Of a stretch of 5,981 bases of DNA, positions 1 through 5,913 are shown in pieces; within the stretch, counting starts at the first letter, position 1; each line of letters starts with the position of its first letter. The notes below the pieces were generated by a model that saw only the letters and a list, made by a program, of their open reading frames with translations, did not search any database and had not been told where the DNA came from. The position numbers and the translations under genes are program-made. Where the stretch lies: assembly GCF_938036805.1 (NCBI RefSeq), contig NZ_CALHWC010000121.1, positions 1 through 5,981 on the forward strand, read 5' to 3'. Source of the DNA: an uncultured Streptococcus sp. (GTDB lineage: Bacteria; Bacillota; Bacilli; Lactobacillales; Streptococcaceae).

Positions 1-1
1 C

Positions 2-43
2 TATCTATACGACTACTTGCAAAATAAAGATTTTAAAATATGA
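2..43 (+). CDS. Possible C-terminal end of an upstream gene (partial)
   Basis: The frame starting at base 2 reads YLYDYLQNKDFKI and stops at TGA 41-43. The stop lies just inside the left arm of the terminator hairpin, which is a common arrangement for the end of a gene. Only 13 codons are visible, so the product cannot be identified from sequence. From memory, some streptococci (S. mutans, for example) carry a plsC-type acyltransferase gene directly before comEA. That is only a neighbourhood guess. The other two forward frames are also open for a short distance (frame 1 stops at 25-27), so this call is weak. Confidence 0.3.
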   Translation, partial: YLYDYLQNKDFKI

Positions 44-79
44 CAAGCTGAAAATTCTCTCGGTTTGTCATATTTTTTT
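35..79 (+). terminator. Rho-independent terminator of the upstream transcription unit
   Basis: AAAATATGACAA (35-46) pairs perfectly with TTGTCATATTTT (65-76). Pairing continues inward through 47-50 with 61-64, including two G-U pairs, and leaves a 10-base loop at 51-60. The right arm runs into a T tract at 73-79. The hairpin separates upstream transcription from the competence promoter, which begins about 9 bases further on. Confidence 0.85.
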
Positions 80-87
80 GAATTTTT

Positions 88-95
88 TACGAATA
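88..95 (+). promoter_or_regulatory. Cin-box (com-box) for the competence sigma factor SigX/ComX
   Basis: TACGAATA at 88-95 is an exact match to the consensus recognised by the alternative sigma factor SigX (ComX) in streptococcal late competence genes. It is preceded by a T-rich stretch (73-88), as is usual for these promoters. It sits where the -10 element should be, so transcription would start around 100-105, giving a leader of only about 15 bases before the comEA ATG at 117. I see no sigma-A promoter in the same interval, so expression of comEA-comEC should depend on competence. Confidence 0.93.
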
Positions 96-116
96 TAAAG
101 ATAAAGGAGAAAAATT

Positions 117-812
117 ATGTTTGAAGAAATAGTTGAAAAATTGAAGGAATACAAGATTTTTGTTGGGCTTTCCTTGCTGGGAATCATCTTTGCTGGCTTT
201 TTCTTGCTGAAGGGAAACGCTCAGCCACAGAATCAGGTCAGTGCACTGGCTCAGGAAGTGGTCACATCAGCTTCATCTGAAACCAATGCAGAAAAAAGAA
301 GTGCTAATCAAGAAAAAATCAACTCAGAAAAGGATATGGATTCAGAGGAATCTGAGGAAGAAGTCACCGTTGATGTCAAAGGTGCTGTCAAAAATCCAGG
401 AGTTTATCAGTTGCAGGCAGGAGCGCGTGTGCACGATGCCTTACAAAAAGCAGGGGGCCTACTGCCAGATGCCGAGTCAAAATCTATCAATCAAGCTCAA
501 AGATTAACAGATGAGGCGGTTGTTTATGTAGCTAGAGTCGGTGAGGAAGGGGCAGATGTGACACAAGCTAGTCAGACGCCCGCTGGAAATGGAGAAACGG
601 CAAAAGGGAAGTCTGGCTTGGTCAATCTCAATACGGCGACCGAAGCTGAACTTCAGACAGTTTCAGGCATCGGTCAAAAGAAAGCGCAAGACATCATCGC
701 TTATCGGGAAGCCAATGGCAAGTTTAAGTCAGTAGATGAGCTGAAAAATGTTTCAGGAATTGGTGCAAAAACCTTAGAAAAGTTAAAAGACTATGTCACA
801 GTGGATAAATAA
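117..812 (+). CDS. comEA: ComEA, membrane-anchored DNA receptor for transformation
   Basis: The 231-residue protein has the full ComEA layout. A short N-terminal cytoplasmic segment is followed by one transmembrane helix at about residues 13-32. An acidic, Ser/Glu-rich linker spans about 35-82. An SLBB-type domain spans about 83-140 and begins VDVKGAVKNPGVYQL. A second linker leads to a C-terminal helix-hairpin-helix domain at about 167-228, with two hairpins, VSGIGQKKA (182-190) and VSGIGAKTL (212-220). In this family the HhH domain binds double-stranded DNA on the outer face of the membrane and passes it to ComEC. The ATG at 117 has a good ribosome binding site, AAAGGAGA (103-110), 6 bases upstream. 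The gene is first in the operon under the cin-box, and its end overlaps comEC by 20 bases. The pneumococcal name for the same gene is celA. No key element is missing. Confidence 0.95.
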   Translation: MFEEIVEKLKEYKIFVGLSLLGIIFAGFFLLKGNAQPQNQVSALAQEVVTSASSETNAEKRSANQEKINSEKDMDSEESEEEVTVDVKGAVKNPGVYQLQAGARVHDALQKAGGLLPDAESKSINQAQRLTDEAVVYVARVGEEGADVTQASQTPAGNGETAKGKSGLVNLNTATEAELQTVSGIGQKKAQDIIAYREANGKFKSVDELKNVSGIGAKTLEKLKDYVTVDK

Positions 813-3033
813 ATTTCCCATCAAACCCATCTATTTTTGTCTTTTGCTGGTGCTGACCTACTTTGCAGTTTACACAGGCAGTCTGCCAACTTATCTAGGT
901 TTGGCAGTCCTTCTTGTTCGGCTCTTTTGGCTTTATTCGACTAGAAATAGTCTGCTTGTTTTGGTGTTCTTGAGTCTCTTTACAGGATTTTTCCTATTTC
1001 GGAGAGAAATGGCTAACCAAGCCTTTCAAGATGAACCGAAAACCATGTCTGCCATTGTGATGAAGCCAGATACAATTAAAGTCAATGGCGACTCGCTTTC
1101 TTTTCGTGGCTATTCCAATGGTCGAACTTATCAGGCCTTTTATAAAATCCAGTTAGAAAAGGAAAAAGTCGCTTTTCAAAAGCTGAGCGATCAACTGCTT
1201 TTGGAGATTGATGGAGATCTTAGTTTAGCAGAAGACCAGCGCAATTTTTCAGGCTTTGACTATCGGGCTTATCTAAAAACGCAGGGGATTTACAGGATTT
1301 TGAAAATCAATCAAATCAAGTCCAGTCAGCATTTTAGCAGTCTTAATCCTTGGGACTGGCTGTCGGTTTGGCGGAGAAAAGCCTTAGTTTACATCAAAGA
1401 AAACTTTCCTAGTCCCATGAACCATTATATGACTGGACTCTTGTTTGGCGATTTGGACACAGATTTTGCTGAGATGAATGAACTTTATTCCAGTCTGGGA
1501 ATTATCCACCTCTTTGCCCTATCTGGCATGCAGGTCGGCTATTTCATGGACGGTTTTCGCAGGATTCTCCTCAAATCTGGTTTGAAAAGAGAAACCGTCG
1601 ATTGGATACAGCTGCCCTTTTCCTTCATTTATGCGGGTTTGACGGGCTTTTCAGTATCGGTTGTGAGAAGTTTAGTGCAAAAGCTGCTCTCGCAGTTTGG
1701 TGTGACTAAGCTGGATAACTTTGCTTTAACGATCATGCTCTTAGCCATTTTCATGCCCAATTTTCTATTGACGACGGGTGGCGTTCTTTCCTGTGCCTAT
1801 GCTTTTGTCATTTCGGTCATGGATTTTGAGCATTTACCTCCCGTGCGAAAGGTGCTGGCAGAAAGTCTGACTATTTCACTGGGGATTTTGCCGATTCTGA
1901 TTTTCTATTTTTCCGAATTTCAGCCCTGGTCTATTCTGCTGACTTTTCTATTCTCAGTCGTTTTTGATCTTTTTATGCTTCCAGCCCTGACCTTTATTTT
2001 TGCCCTATCGCCTCTTTTGAAAATTACCCAGGTCAATGCCTTGTTTGAACTGCTGGAAGGGCTGATTCGTTGGACGGCGTCTATTTCCTCACGGCCAGTG
2101 GTTTTTGGTCAGCCATCTATCTGGATGATGCTAGGTCTACTCATCACTCTTGGTTTGCTTTATGATTTTCGTAGACAGAAGAAAGCCTTAATCTTACTCA
2201 GCTTGGCTCTAGCTCTGCTCTTTTTCCTCACAAAGCATCCCTTGCAAAATGAAATTACCGTCATTGATATTGGGCAGGGAGATAGCATTTTCTTGCGCGA
2301 TTGGCGGGGGAAATCTGTTCTGATTGATGTGGGTGGTCGAGTGGAGATTGGCAAGAAAGAAGCCTGGCAGAAACGGGTTTCTTCGACAAATGCAGAAAAG
2401 ACCTTGATTCCCTACCTGAAAAGTAGGGGAGTTAGTCACTTGGATGTGCTGGTTTTGACCCACACCGATACCGATCATATGGGCGATATGCTGGAAGTAG
2501 CCAAGCATTTTTCTATAAAGAAAATTTATGTATCTAAGGGAAGTTTGACCCAGTCGGATTTTGTGGAGAAACTGGAGCGGATGCAGACGAGAGTCCATGC
2601 GGTAGAAGTGGGAGATAGCCTTCCAATTTTTGATGGATCTTTGCAGGTTCTCTATCCTGAGGATACAGGCGACGGTGGCAATGATGACTCTGTCGTTTTG
2701 TACGGGAAGTTTTTTGGAACTAGCTTTTTGTTTACGGGAGACTTAGAGGAGAATGGCGAAGCTACCTTGATGCGGCGTTTTCCGCAACTCAAGGTGGATG
2801 TTTTAAAAGCAGGCCACCACGGTTCTAAGGGCTCCTCTAGCCCAGAATTTTTACATCAGCTTCAGCCCCAAATTGCCCTCATTTCTGCGGGTAAGAATAA
2901 CCGTTACAAGCATCCCCATCAGGAAACTTTAGACAGATTTGAGAACATTCAGACACAGATTTTCCGAACAGATGAGCAGGGAGCCATTCGCTTTAGTGGC
3001 TGGGATTCTTGGCAGATTGAGACTGTAAAGTAA
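793..3033 (+). CDS. comEC: ComEC, DNA-translocating membrane channel with metallo-beta-lactamase domain
   Basis: This 746-residue polytopic membrane protein is predicted to carry single-stranded DNA into the cell during transformation. Hydrophobic helices lie at about residues 12-70. A soluble OB-like (DUF4131-type) segment follows at about 80-180. The Competence channel domain spans about 205-460, with the family motif HLFALSGMQVG at 239-249. The C-terminal metallo-beta-lactamase-like domain (about 487-740) carries IDIGQGDS (491-498), THTDTDH (556-562), NDDS (630-633), FTGDLE (647-652) and GHHGS (674-678). This domain is thought to degrade or process the non-transported strand. The length is normal for the family. 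The start at 793 lies inside comEA and has only a weak AAAAGA-like site ahead of it, so translation is probably coupled to comEA. No later in-frame start has a better site. The pneumococcal name is celB. Confidence 0.95.
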   Translation: MSQWINKFPIKPIYFCLLLVLTYFAVYTGSLPTYLGLAVLLVRLFWLYSTRNSLLVLVFLSLFTGFFLFRREMANQAFQDEPKTMSAIVMKPDTIKVNGDSLSFRGYSNGRTYQAFYKIQLEKEKVAFQKLSDQLLLEIDGDLSLAEDQRNFSGFDYRAYLKTQGIYRILKINQIKSSQHFSSLNPWDWLSVWRRKALVYIKENFPSPMNHYMTGLLFGDLDTDFAEMNELYSSLGIIHLFALSGMQVGYFMDGFRRILLKSGLKRETVDWIQLPFSFIYAGLTGFSVSVVRSLVQKLLSQFGVTKLDNFALTIMLLAIFMPNFLLTTGGVLSCAYAFVISVMDFEHLPPVRKVLAESLTISLGILPILIFYFSEFQPWSILLTFLFSVVFDLFMLPALTFIFALSPLLKITQVNALFELLEGLIRWTASISSRPVVFGQPSIWMMLGLLITLGLLYDFRRQKKALILLSLALALLFFLTKHPLQNEITVIDIGQGDSIFLRDWRGKSVLIDVGGRVEIGKKEAWQKRVSSTNAEKTLIPYLKSRGVSHLDVLVLTHTDTDHMGDMLEVAKHFSIKKIYVSKGSLTQSDFVEKLERMQTRVHAVEVGDSLPIFDGSLQVLYPEDTGDGGNDDSVVLYGKFFGTSFLFTGDLEENGEATLMRRFPQLKVDVLKAGHHGSKGSSSPEFLHQLQPQIALISAGKNNRYKHPHQETLDRFENIQTQIFRTDEQGAIRFSGWDSWQIETVK

Positions 3034-3057
3034 GGCTCTGTTTCCTTGCTCTGATAG

Positions 3058-3092
3058 CGAGCTAGGGTTAGCTTACCTTGATTTCGAGCTAA
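3058..3092 (+). repeat. Cluster of AGCTA half-sites over the DUF805 promoter -35
   Basis: CGAGCTA occurs twice in direct orientation (3058-3064 and 3085-3091). The inverted form TTAGCT lies between them at 3068-3073. The middle copy can pair with either outer copy, giving a 5-6 bp stem with a 4-base loop or a 6 bp stem with a 13-base loop. No T tract follows, so this is not a convincing terminator for comEC. The elements bracket the -35 box and might be an operator. This is a pattern only, with no known regulator assigned. Confidence 0.3.
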
Positions 3093-3106
3093 AATTATGA
3101 TACAAT
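3078..3106 (+). promoter_or_regulatory. Sigma-A promoter of the DUF805 gene, extended -10
   Basis: A TTGATT -35 box (3078-3083) and a TACAAT -10 box (3101-3106) are separated by 17 bases. TG at 3098-3099 supplies an extended -10 element, TGaTACAAT. The expected start of transcription is near 3113, leaving a leader of about 27 bases. The promoter lies after the comEC stop, so the DUF805 gene can be expressed without competence. Read-through from comEC is also possible because no strong terminator lies between them. Confidence 0.82.
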
Positions 3107-3139
3107 GACTCTGTTAATAAAAATTTGGAGGAGATGTCT

Positions 3140-4141
3140 ATGTTTTCTGCTTATAAAAAATTTTGGACTCGTTATGCAGACTTTAGTGGTCGTTCAAGCC
3201 GTTCTGATTTCTGGTGGGTTGTCCTATGTAATTTTTTAATTACCCTACCATTTTCGTTGATTGCCCTTTTTGGTTTTCTCATTCCGCTTTTTAGTGAAGT
3301 TTATTATGCAGGGCTATACGATTATGAACCAGATTTTTCTGGAGCTATGGCTGGCGCTGGTTTTGCTGCGTTCATAATGTTCTTGCTTGCTATCTATGGA
3401 TTTGCAACTATCGTTCCTAATCTTGCTATCACTGTTCGTCGTCTTCGTGATGCTGGTTTCCATTGGGCATTTATTTTTCTCACTGTAGGACCATCAATAG
3501 CTTCCTTCGTTCCAGTTTTGAATATCATAGCGGCTTTGGTTTCTCTGCCATGTGGTATTGCTCTGATTGTCTTGCTTTGCCAAGCTAGCAAACCAGCTCA
3601 GCAAGTTAAAGGGGCTCCTTATGGTCAACAAGGATTCCAAGGTCAGCAATTTGGTCAAGCGCAACAACCGGTTCAAAACCAACAGTTTGCTCAGCCTGGA
3701 TTCCAAGGACAACAACAGCCGACACAAAACCAACAATTTGGTCAAGCTCAACAGCCAGCTCAAAACCAACAGTTTAGTCAGCTTGTTAATCAAGAGCAAC
3801 CATTTGGCCAAGCACAACAACCGGTTCAAAACCAACCATTCGGTCAGCCTGCTAGCCAAAGTCAACCAGTTGCTCAGCAAGAAGCACCAGCTCAGAATCC
3901 AGAATTTGGTCAGCCTCAGCAACCTTTTGGTCAGAATCAAGTGAACCAGCCAACTCAACCGTTTGCTGCTAGCCAATACCAAACTCAAGAGTCAACTCAA
4001 TCAGCATTCTCAGCATCAGTTTCAGAACCAGCTGAATCAGTTCATTCAGTAGAAGCTCATCAGTCTCAAGCTGAAACTGCAGAACAGGCTCTGGGAACTG
4101 CTTCTGAACAAATCACTAACTCAGAGTCAATCTCTCAGTAA
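3140..4141 (+). CDS. DUF805 membrane protein with a glutamine-rich repetitive C-terminal tail
   Basis: The first ~150 residues match the DUF805 family (function unknown). The signature YADFSGRSSRSDFWW at residues 12-26 is followed by hydrophobic segments at about 24-51, 71-97 and 109-147 (the last long enough for two helices), with the family motif RRLRDAGFHW at 100-109. The rest, about residues 150-333, is not part of the usual domain. It is low-complexity, with 49 glutamines in residues 151-280 (about 38 %), repeated FGQAQQP-QNQ units, and a Ser/Glu/Ala-rich end. I chose ATG 3140 because GGAGGAG (3127-3133) lies 6 bases ahead. A TTG at 3125 and an ATG at 3134 are in frame but overlap or crowd that site. 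With four helices the tail would be cytoplasmic, but topology is uncertain. The gene has its own promoter and terminator and so forms a single-gene unit. I assign no biochemical function. Confidence 0.85.
   Translation: MFSAYKKFWTRYADFSGRSSRSDFWWVVLCNFLITLPFSLIALFGFLIPLFSEVYYAGLYDYEPDFSGAMAGAGFAAFIMFLLAIYGFATIVPNLAITVRRLRDAGFHWAFIFLTVGPSIASFVPVLNIIAALVSLPCGIALIVLLCQASKPAQQVKGAPYGQQGFQGQQFGQAQQPVQNQQFAQPGFQGQQQPTQNQQFGQAQQPAQNQQFSQLVNQEQPFGQAQQPVQNQPFGQPASQSQPVAQQEAPAQNPEFGQPQQPFGQNQVNQPTQPFAASQYQTQESTQSAFSASVSEPAESVHSVEAHQSQAETAEQALGTASEQITNSESISQ
3650..3940 (+). repeat. In-gene repeats encoding FGQAQQPVQNQ-like units
   Basis: Four related 12-codon units begin at 3650, 3737, 3803 and 3905. 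They encode FGQAQQPVQNQQ, FGQAQQPAQNQQ, FGQAQQPVQNQP and FGQPQQPFGQNQ. Units 1 and 3 share an exact 22-base stretch (3662-3683 and 3815-3836), 153 bases or 51 codons apart. All are in frame, so recombination or slippage between copies would change tail length without breaking the gene. CAA and CAG codons are mixed between copies, which suggests the repeats are old enough to have diverged silently. Confidence 0.85.
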
Positions 4142-4156
4142 AATCTATAAGATGTC

Positions 4157-4192
4157 AACCCTAGATAGTTTCAACCTATCTGGGGTTTCTTT
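4157..4192 (+). terminator. Rho-independent terminator of the DUF805 gene
   Basis: AACCCTAGATAG (4157-4168) pairs with CTATCTGGGGTT (4176-4187) in a 12-pair stem with one G-U pair and a 7-base loop. The tail TCTTT (4188-4192) follows. It lies 16 bases after the DUF805 stop and isolates that gene from the sigma-factor operon downstream. Confidence 0.85.
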
Positions 4193-4209
4193 GTCATGTT
4201 TGAAATTTT

Positions 4210-4241
4210 TGTAACCAAAATGACTTTCGATTCGTTATACT
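4210..4241 (+). promoter_or_regulatory. Candidate ECF-type promoter of the sigma/anti-sigma operon
   Basis: TGTAAC (4210-4215), a 17-base spacer and CGTT (4233-4236) resemble the -35/-10 pairs of Bacillus ECF promoters (TGAAAC or TGTAAC, 16-17 bases, then CGTN). A sigma-A-like -10, TATACT (4236-4241), overlaps it. No good -35 stands 16-18 bases upstream of that box (the sequence there is AACCAA), so a pure sigma-A reading is weaker. ECF operons usually transcribe themselves from such promoters, so autoregulation is the simplest inference. The interval from here to the sigma gene is an untranslated leader of about 145 bases in which I found no strong hairpin. Confidence 0.55.
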
Positions 4242-4389
4242 AGTAGAAAGGGGGATGAATAGAAAAATATTAAATAGAGAAAAGTAGTTTTAAATGAGAA
4301 GTAGCAGCTGCGAGCTTTGGATTAGAAAGACTTTTTACTATTATTCTGCTTTTTAAAGGAATGCAAGTGAGGAGAGATTTGAGGAGAAG

Positions 4390-4905
4390 TTGTGGGGAGG
4401 TGAGATTATCAAACTGGATGAATACGAAAACATCTTGATTGGCTTTGCCCGAGAGATTGTTTTCTACTTGCAAAAGTCAGGAGCTTCTAAGGCCGAGGCA
4501 GAAGATGTGGTGCAGGATGTTTTTGTCAAAATGTTAGAGACTGATCTGGTCATCCCAGCAGAGAAGATGCGAGCTTGGATGTATCGGGTTTCCATTCGCC
4601 GCTACATCGATCGCTATAGGCGCGATCAGCATTATCTAGAAATTTTGCAAAAAGAATTTTTCAAACAAGATGTGATTCAACCATTTGAAAACGACCATTA
4701 TGAGCTGCTAAGGTCGACGATAGAAGAGCTGTCAGCTAGGGAAACAGTGCTTTTAGATCTTTATTATTTCCAAAATTTTACAGTAAAGGAAATCGCTCAA
4801 ATTATGTCGTATTCTGTAAGTAAAGTGAAAGTACAACTCATGCGTAGCCGAATTAAGCTCCGCCATAAATTGGAAAAGAAAGGATATAAAAATGGAAACA
4901 TTTGA
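4390..4905 (+). CDS. ECF-type sigma-70 family RNA polymerase sigma factor
   Basis: The protein is 171 residues if read from TTG 4390, or 165 if it begins at 4408. It has the two-domain layout of group 4 (ECF) sigma factors. Region 2 spans about residues 12-80, with AEDVVQDVF at 37-45 (core polymerase binding) and WMYRVSIRRYIDRYRR at 63-78 (-10 recognition and melting). A linker of about 30 residues follows. Region 4 spans about 114-161, with LSARETVLLDLYYFQNFTVK at 114-133 leading into the helix-turn-helix IAQIMSYSVSKVKVQLMRSR. There is no region 1 or 3. The start is doubtful. TTG 4390 has GAGGAG (4381-4386) only 3 bases ahead. The much better site GGAGGTGA (4396-4403) points to ATC at 4408 (ATC AAA CTG GAT GAA), where ATG would be expected. 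The end overlaps the anti-sigma gene by 14 bases, so the two are co-translated. The target regulon is unknown. Confidence 0.88.
   Translation: MWGGEIIKLDEYENILIGFAREIVFYLQKSGASKAEAEDVVQDVFVKMLETDLVIPAEKMRAWMYRVSIRRYIDRYRRDQHYLEILQKEFFKQDVIQPFENDHYELLRSTIEELSARETVLLDLYYFQNFTVKEIAQIMSYSVSKVKVQLMRSRIKLRHKLEKKGYKNGNI
4396..4403 (+). promoter_or_regulatory. Strong ribosome binding site facing a non-ATG codon
   Basis: GGAGGTGA is an 8-base perfect complement of the 16S rRNA tail. It lies inside the open frame if translation starts at TTG 4390. Its best-spaced codon is ATC 4408, 7 bases after GGAGG. ATT 4405 is 4 bases away and CTG 4414 is 13 bases away. No ATG, GTG or TTG in the sigma frame falls within its usual range, so it bears directly on the sigma-factor start. 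Confidence 0.6.
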
Positions 4906-5890
4906 AATTTTAGCGAAGAAAAGTAAAAGAAAACGACTTTGGAAGACAGTTGCCATCAGTAGCCTTGTTTCCTTAGCTTTATTGCTTTTACTAGGGAAGG
5001 GATTGATAGAATTAGCCTCTAGTAATGGTCGAAATTTGCAGAAAGAGTATGAAGTTATGTCGGAAATCGCCTACCCTAATGTTGACTATGACAGTCTTTA
5101 CTACACTCAAAATTCTTTGTTTTCAGGAATCTTACATTCTGATCGTTTCAAGGATTTAGATGGAGTGAAGGTGGCTTATCCTTCCTATGAGGGAAACTAT
5201 TCACTCATAGGTGCTTTTAGAGATCCGACTGCGGAAGGAACTTATTTGTCTCTCTCAGGAACCTATACGCGAACCCTGCGTCAAAAATATCCGGTCTTCT
5301 ACAATATTAATGCTAAAGGAACAATAGATACAAAGCGAATCCCTCAAGAACTTGCTTCTGTCAAAGAAATGCCGAATCAATTGGTGGAAGTAGCTTTGAC
5401 TTTTGATAAAGCTTATACCTATAAGGAAATCCAGCAGATGATACCGAACAATCTCAAAATCAACTGGTACTGGATTGGCAGTCAGTCAGAAGATGTTGAC
5501 AATACTGGGGCATTGCGCACTGATCCTAAGACGACTTACGGAGCTAACGCTGGTCTTCTCTTTACTTATGATTCAGATGTTAGAAAGAAGGCAAAAGAGG
5601 CTAAGAAAGAGCAGCAGACTTTCTTGGATTATCTGAAAAAGGCAGATAAAAATCTTTTCCCAAGTGTTAGTGGGTACAACACGTACAATGATGTGGAGTC
5701 CTATCTCAAGAAATTTGGTCAGCTAGATATTCGTGAAGCAGAAAATCGTGATCAATTAACTTTCTCTGGTGTCATCTTGACTGGAAAAGCTGAAAATTTT
5801 GCTCAATTAGAAGATAAAGAATGGATTTATGCTTCCAGTATTGGTGCTTCCGTTCCCAATCAGCCTTACTATAAGCTAGATAAGGAATAA
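4892..5890 (+). CDS. Membrane-anchored anti-sigma factor with Sigma_reg_C-like extracellular domain
   Basis: The 332-residue protein has a basic cytoplasmic tail of only about 17 residues (KKSKRKRLWK at 9-18), one transmembrane helix at about 18-40, and a large outside portion. Two regions resemble the Sigma_reg_C family of anti-sigma factors in Firmicutes: PNQLVEVALTFDKAYTYKEI (161-180), followed by NNLKINWYWIGS (186-197), and SGVILTGKAENFAQLEDK (292-309), followed by EWIYASSIGASVP (310-322). The N-terminal part is consistent with Sigma_reg_N. In that setting the protein should hold the neighbouring sigma factor at the membrane until an outside signal arrives. It has no cysteine, so it is not a zinc-binding (ZAS) anti-sigma. 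GAAAGGA (4878-4884) is 7 bases before the ATG, and the start lies 14 bases inside the sigma gene. The sensed signal is unknown. Confidence 0.82.
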   Translation: METFEILAKKSKRKRLWKTVAISSLVSLALLLLLGKGLIELASSNGRNLQKEYEVMSEIAYPNVDYDSLYYTQNSLFSGILHSDRFKDLDGVKVAYPSYEGNYSLIGAFRDPTAEGTYLSLSGTYTRTLRQKYPVFYNINAKGTIDTKRIPQELASVKEMPNQLVEVALTFDKAYTYKEIQQMIPNNLKINWYWIGSQSEDVDNTGALRTDPKTTYGANAGLLFTYDSDVRKKAKEAKKEQQTFLDYLKKADKNLFPSVSGYNTYNDVESYLKKFGQLDIREAENRDQLTFSGVILTGKAENFAQLEDKEWIYASSIGASVPNQPYYKLDKE

Positions 5891-5913
5891 TTGACAAAAA
5901 ATGTGTAAAAGGC

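Noticed and set aside
1..8. CTATCTAT at the very start of the window and again at 5974-5981
   Set aside because: An 8-base match of simple sequence at both window ends is easily chance. No mobile-element genes lie between them and neither copy has flanking inverted repeats.
2209..2598. 129-codon open frame on the - strand inside comEC
   Set aside because: It lies entirely opposite the conserved metallo-beta-lactamase domain and has no recognisable domain.
3058..3074. Small hairpin after comEC as a possible terminator
   Set aside because: The stem is only 5-6 pairs and no T tract follows, so termination is unlikely.
3567..3944. 125-codon + strand frame rich in Asn, Lys and Ser within the DUF805 gene
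   Set aside because: This is a shifted reading of the same repeats, with no ribosome binding site or domain.
3494..3988. 164-codon Leu-rich frame on the - strand within the DUF805 gene
   Set aside because: Its Leu-rich make-up is the antisense reading of Gln codons in the repeats (CAA/CAG reads TTG/CTG). It is an artefact of low-complexity sequence, not a gene.
4304..4311. GCAGCTGC palindrome in the sigma-operon leader
   Set aside because: It is short and does not extend into a longer stem. It is compatible with chance.
4294..4356. 20-codon ORF (MRSSSCELWIRKTFYYYSAF) in the leader of the sigma operon
   Set aside because: The bases before the ATG contain no ribosome binding site, and the peptide has no distinctive features. 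A leader-peptide role cannot be supported.
4361..4438. 25-codon ORF (MQVRRDLRRSCGEVRLSNWM...) overlapping the sigma-factor start
   Set aside because: Its AAAGGA site abuts the ATG with no spacer, and it is in a different frame from the sigma factor. It could become relevant only if the sigma start region has a sequence error.
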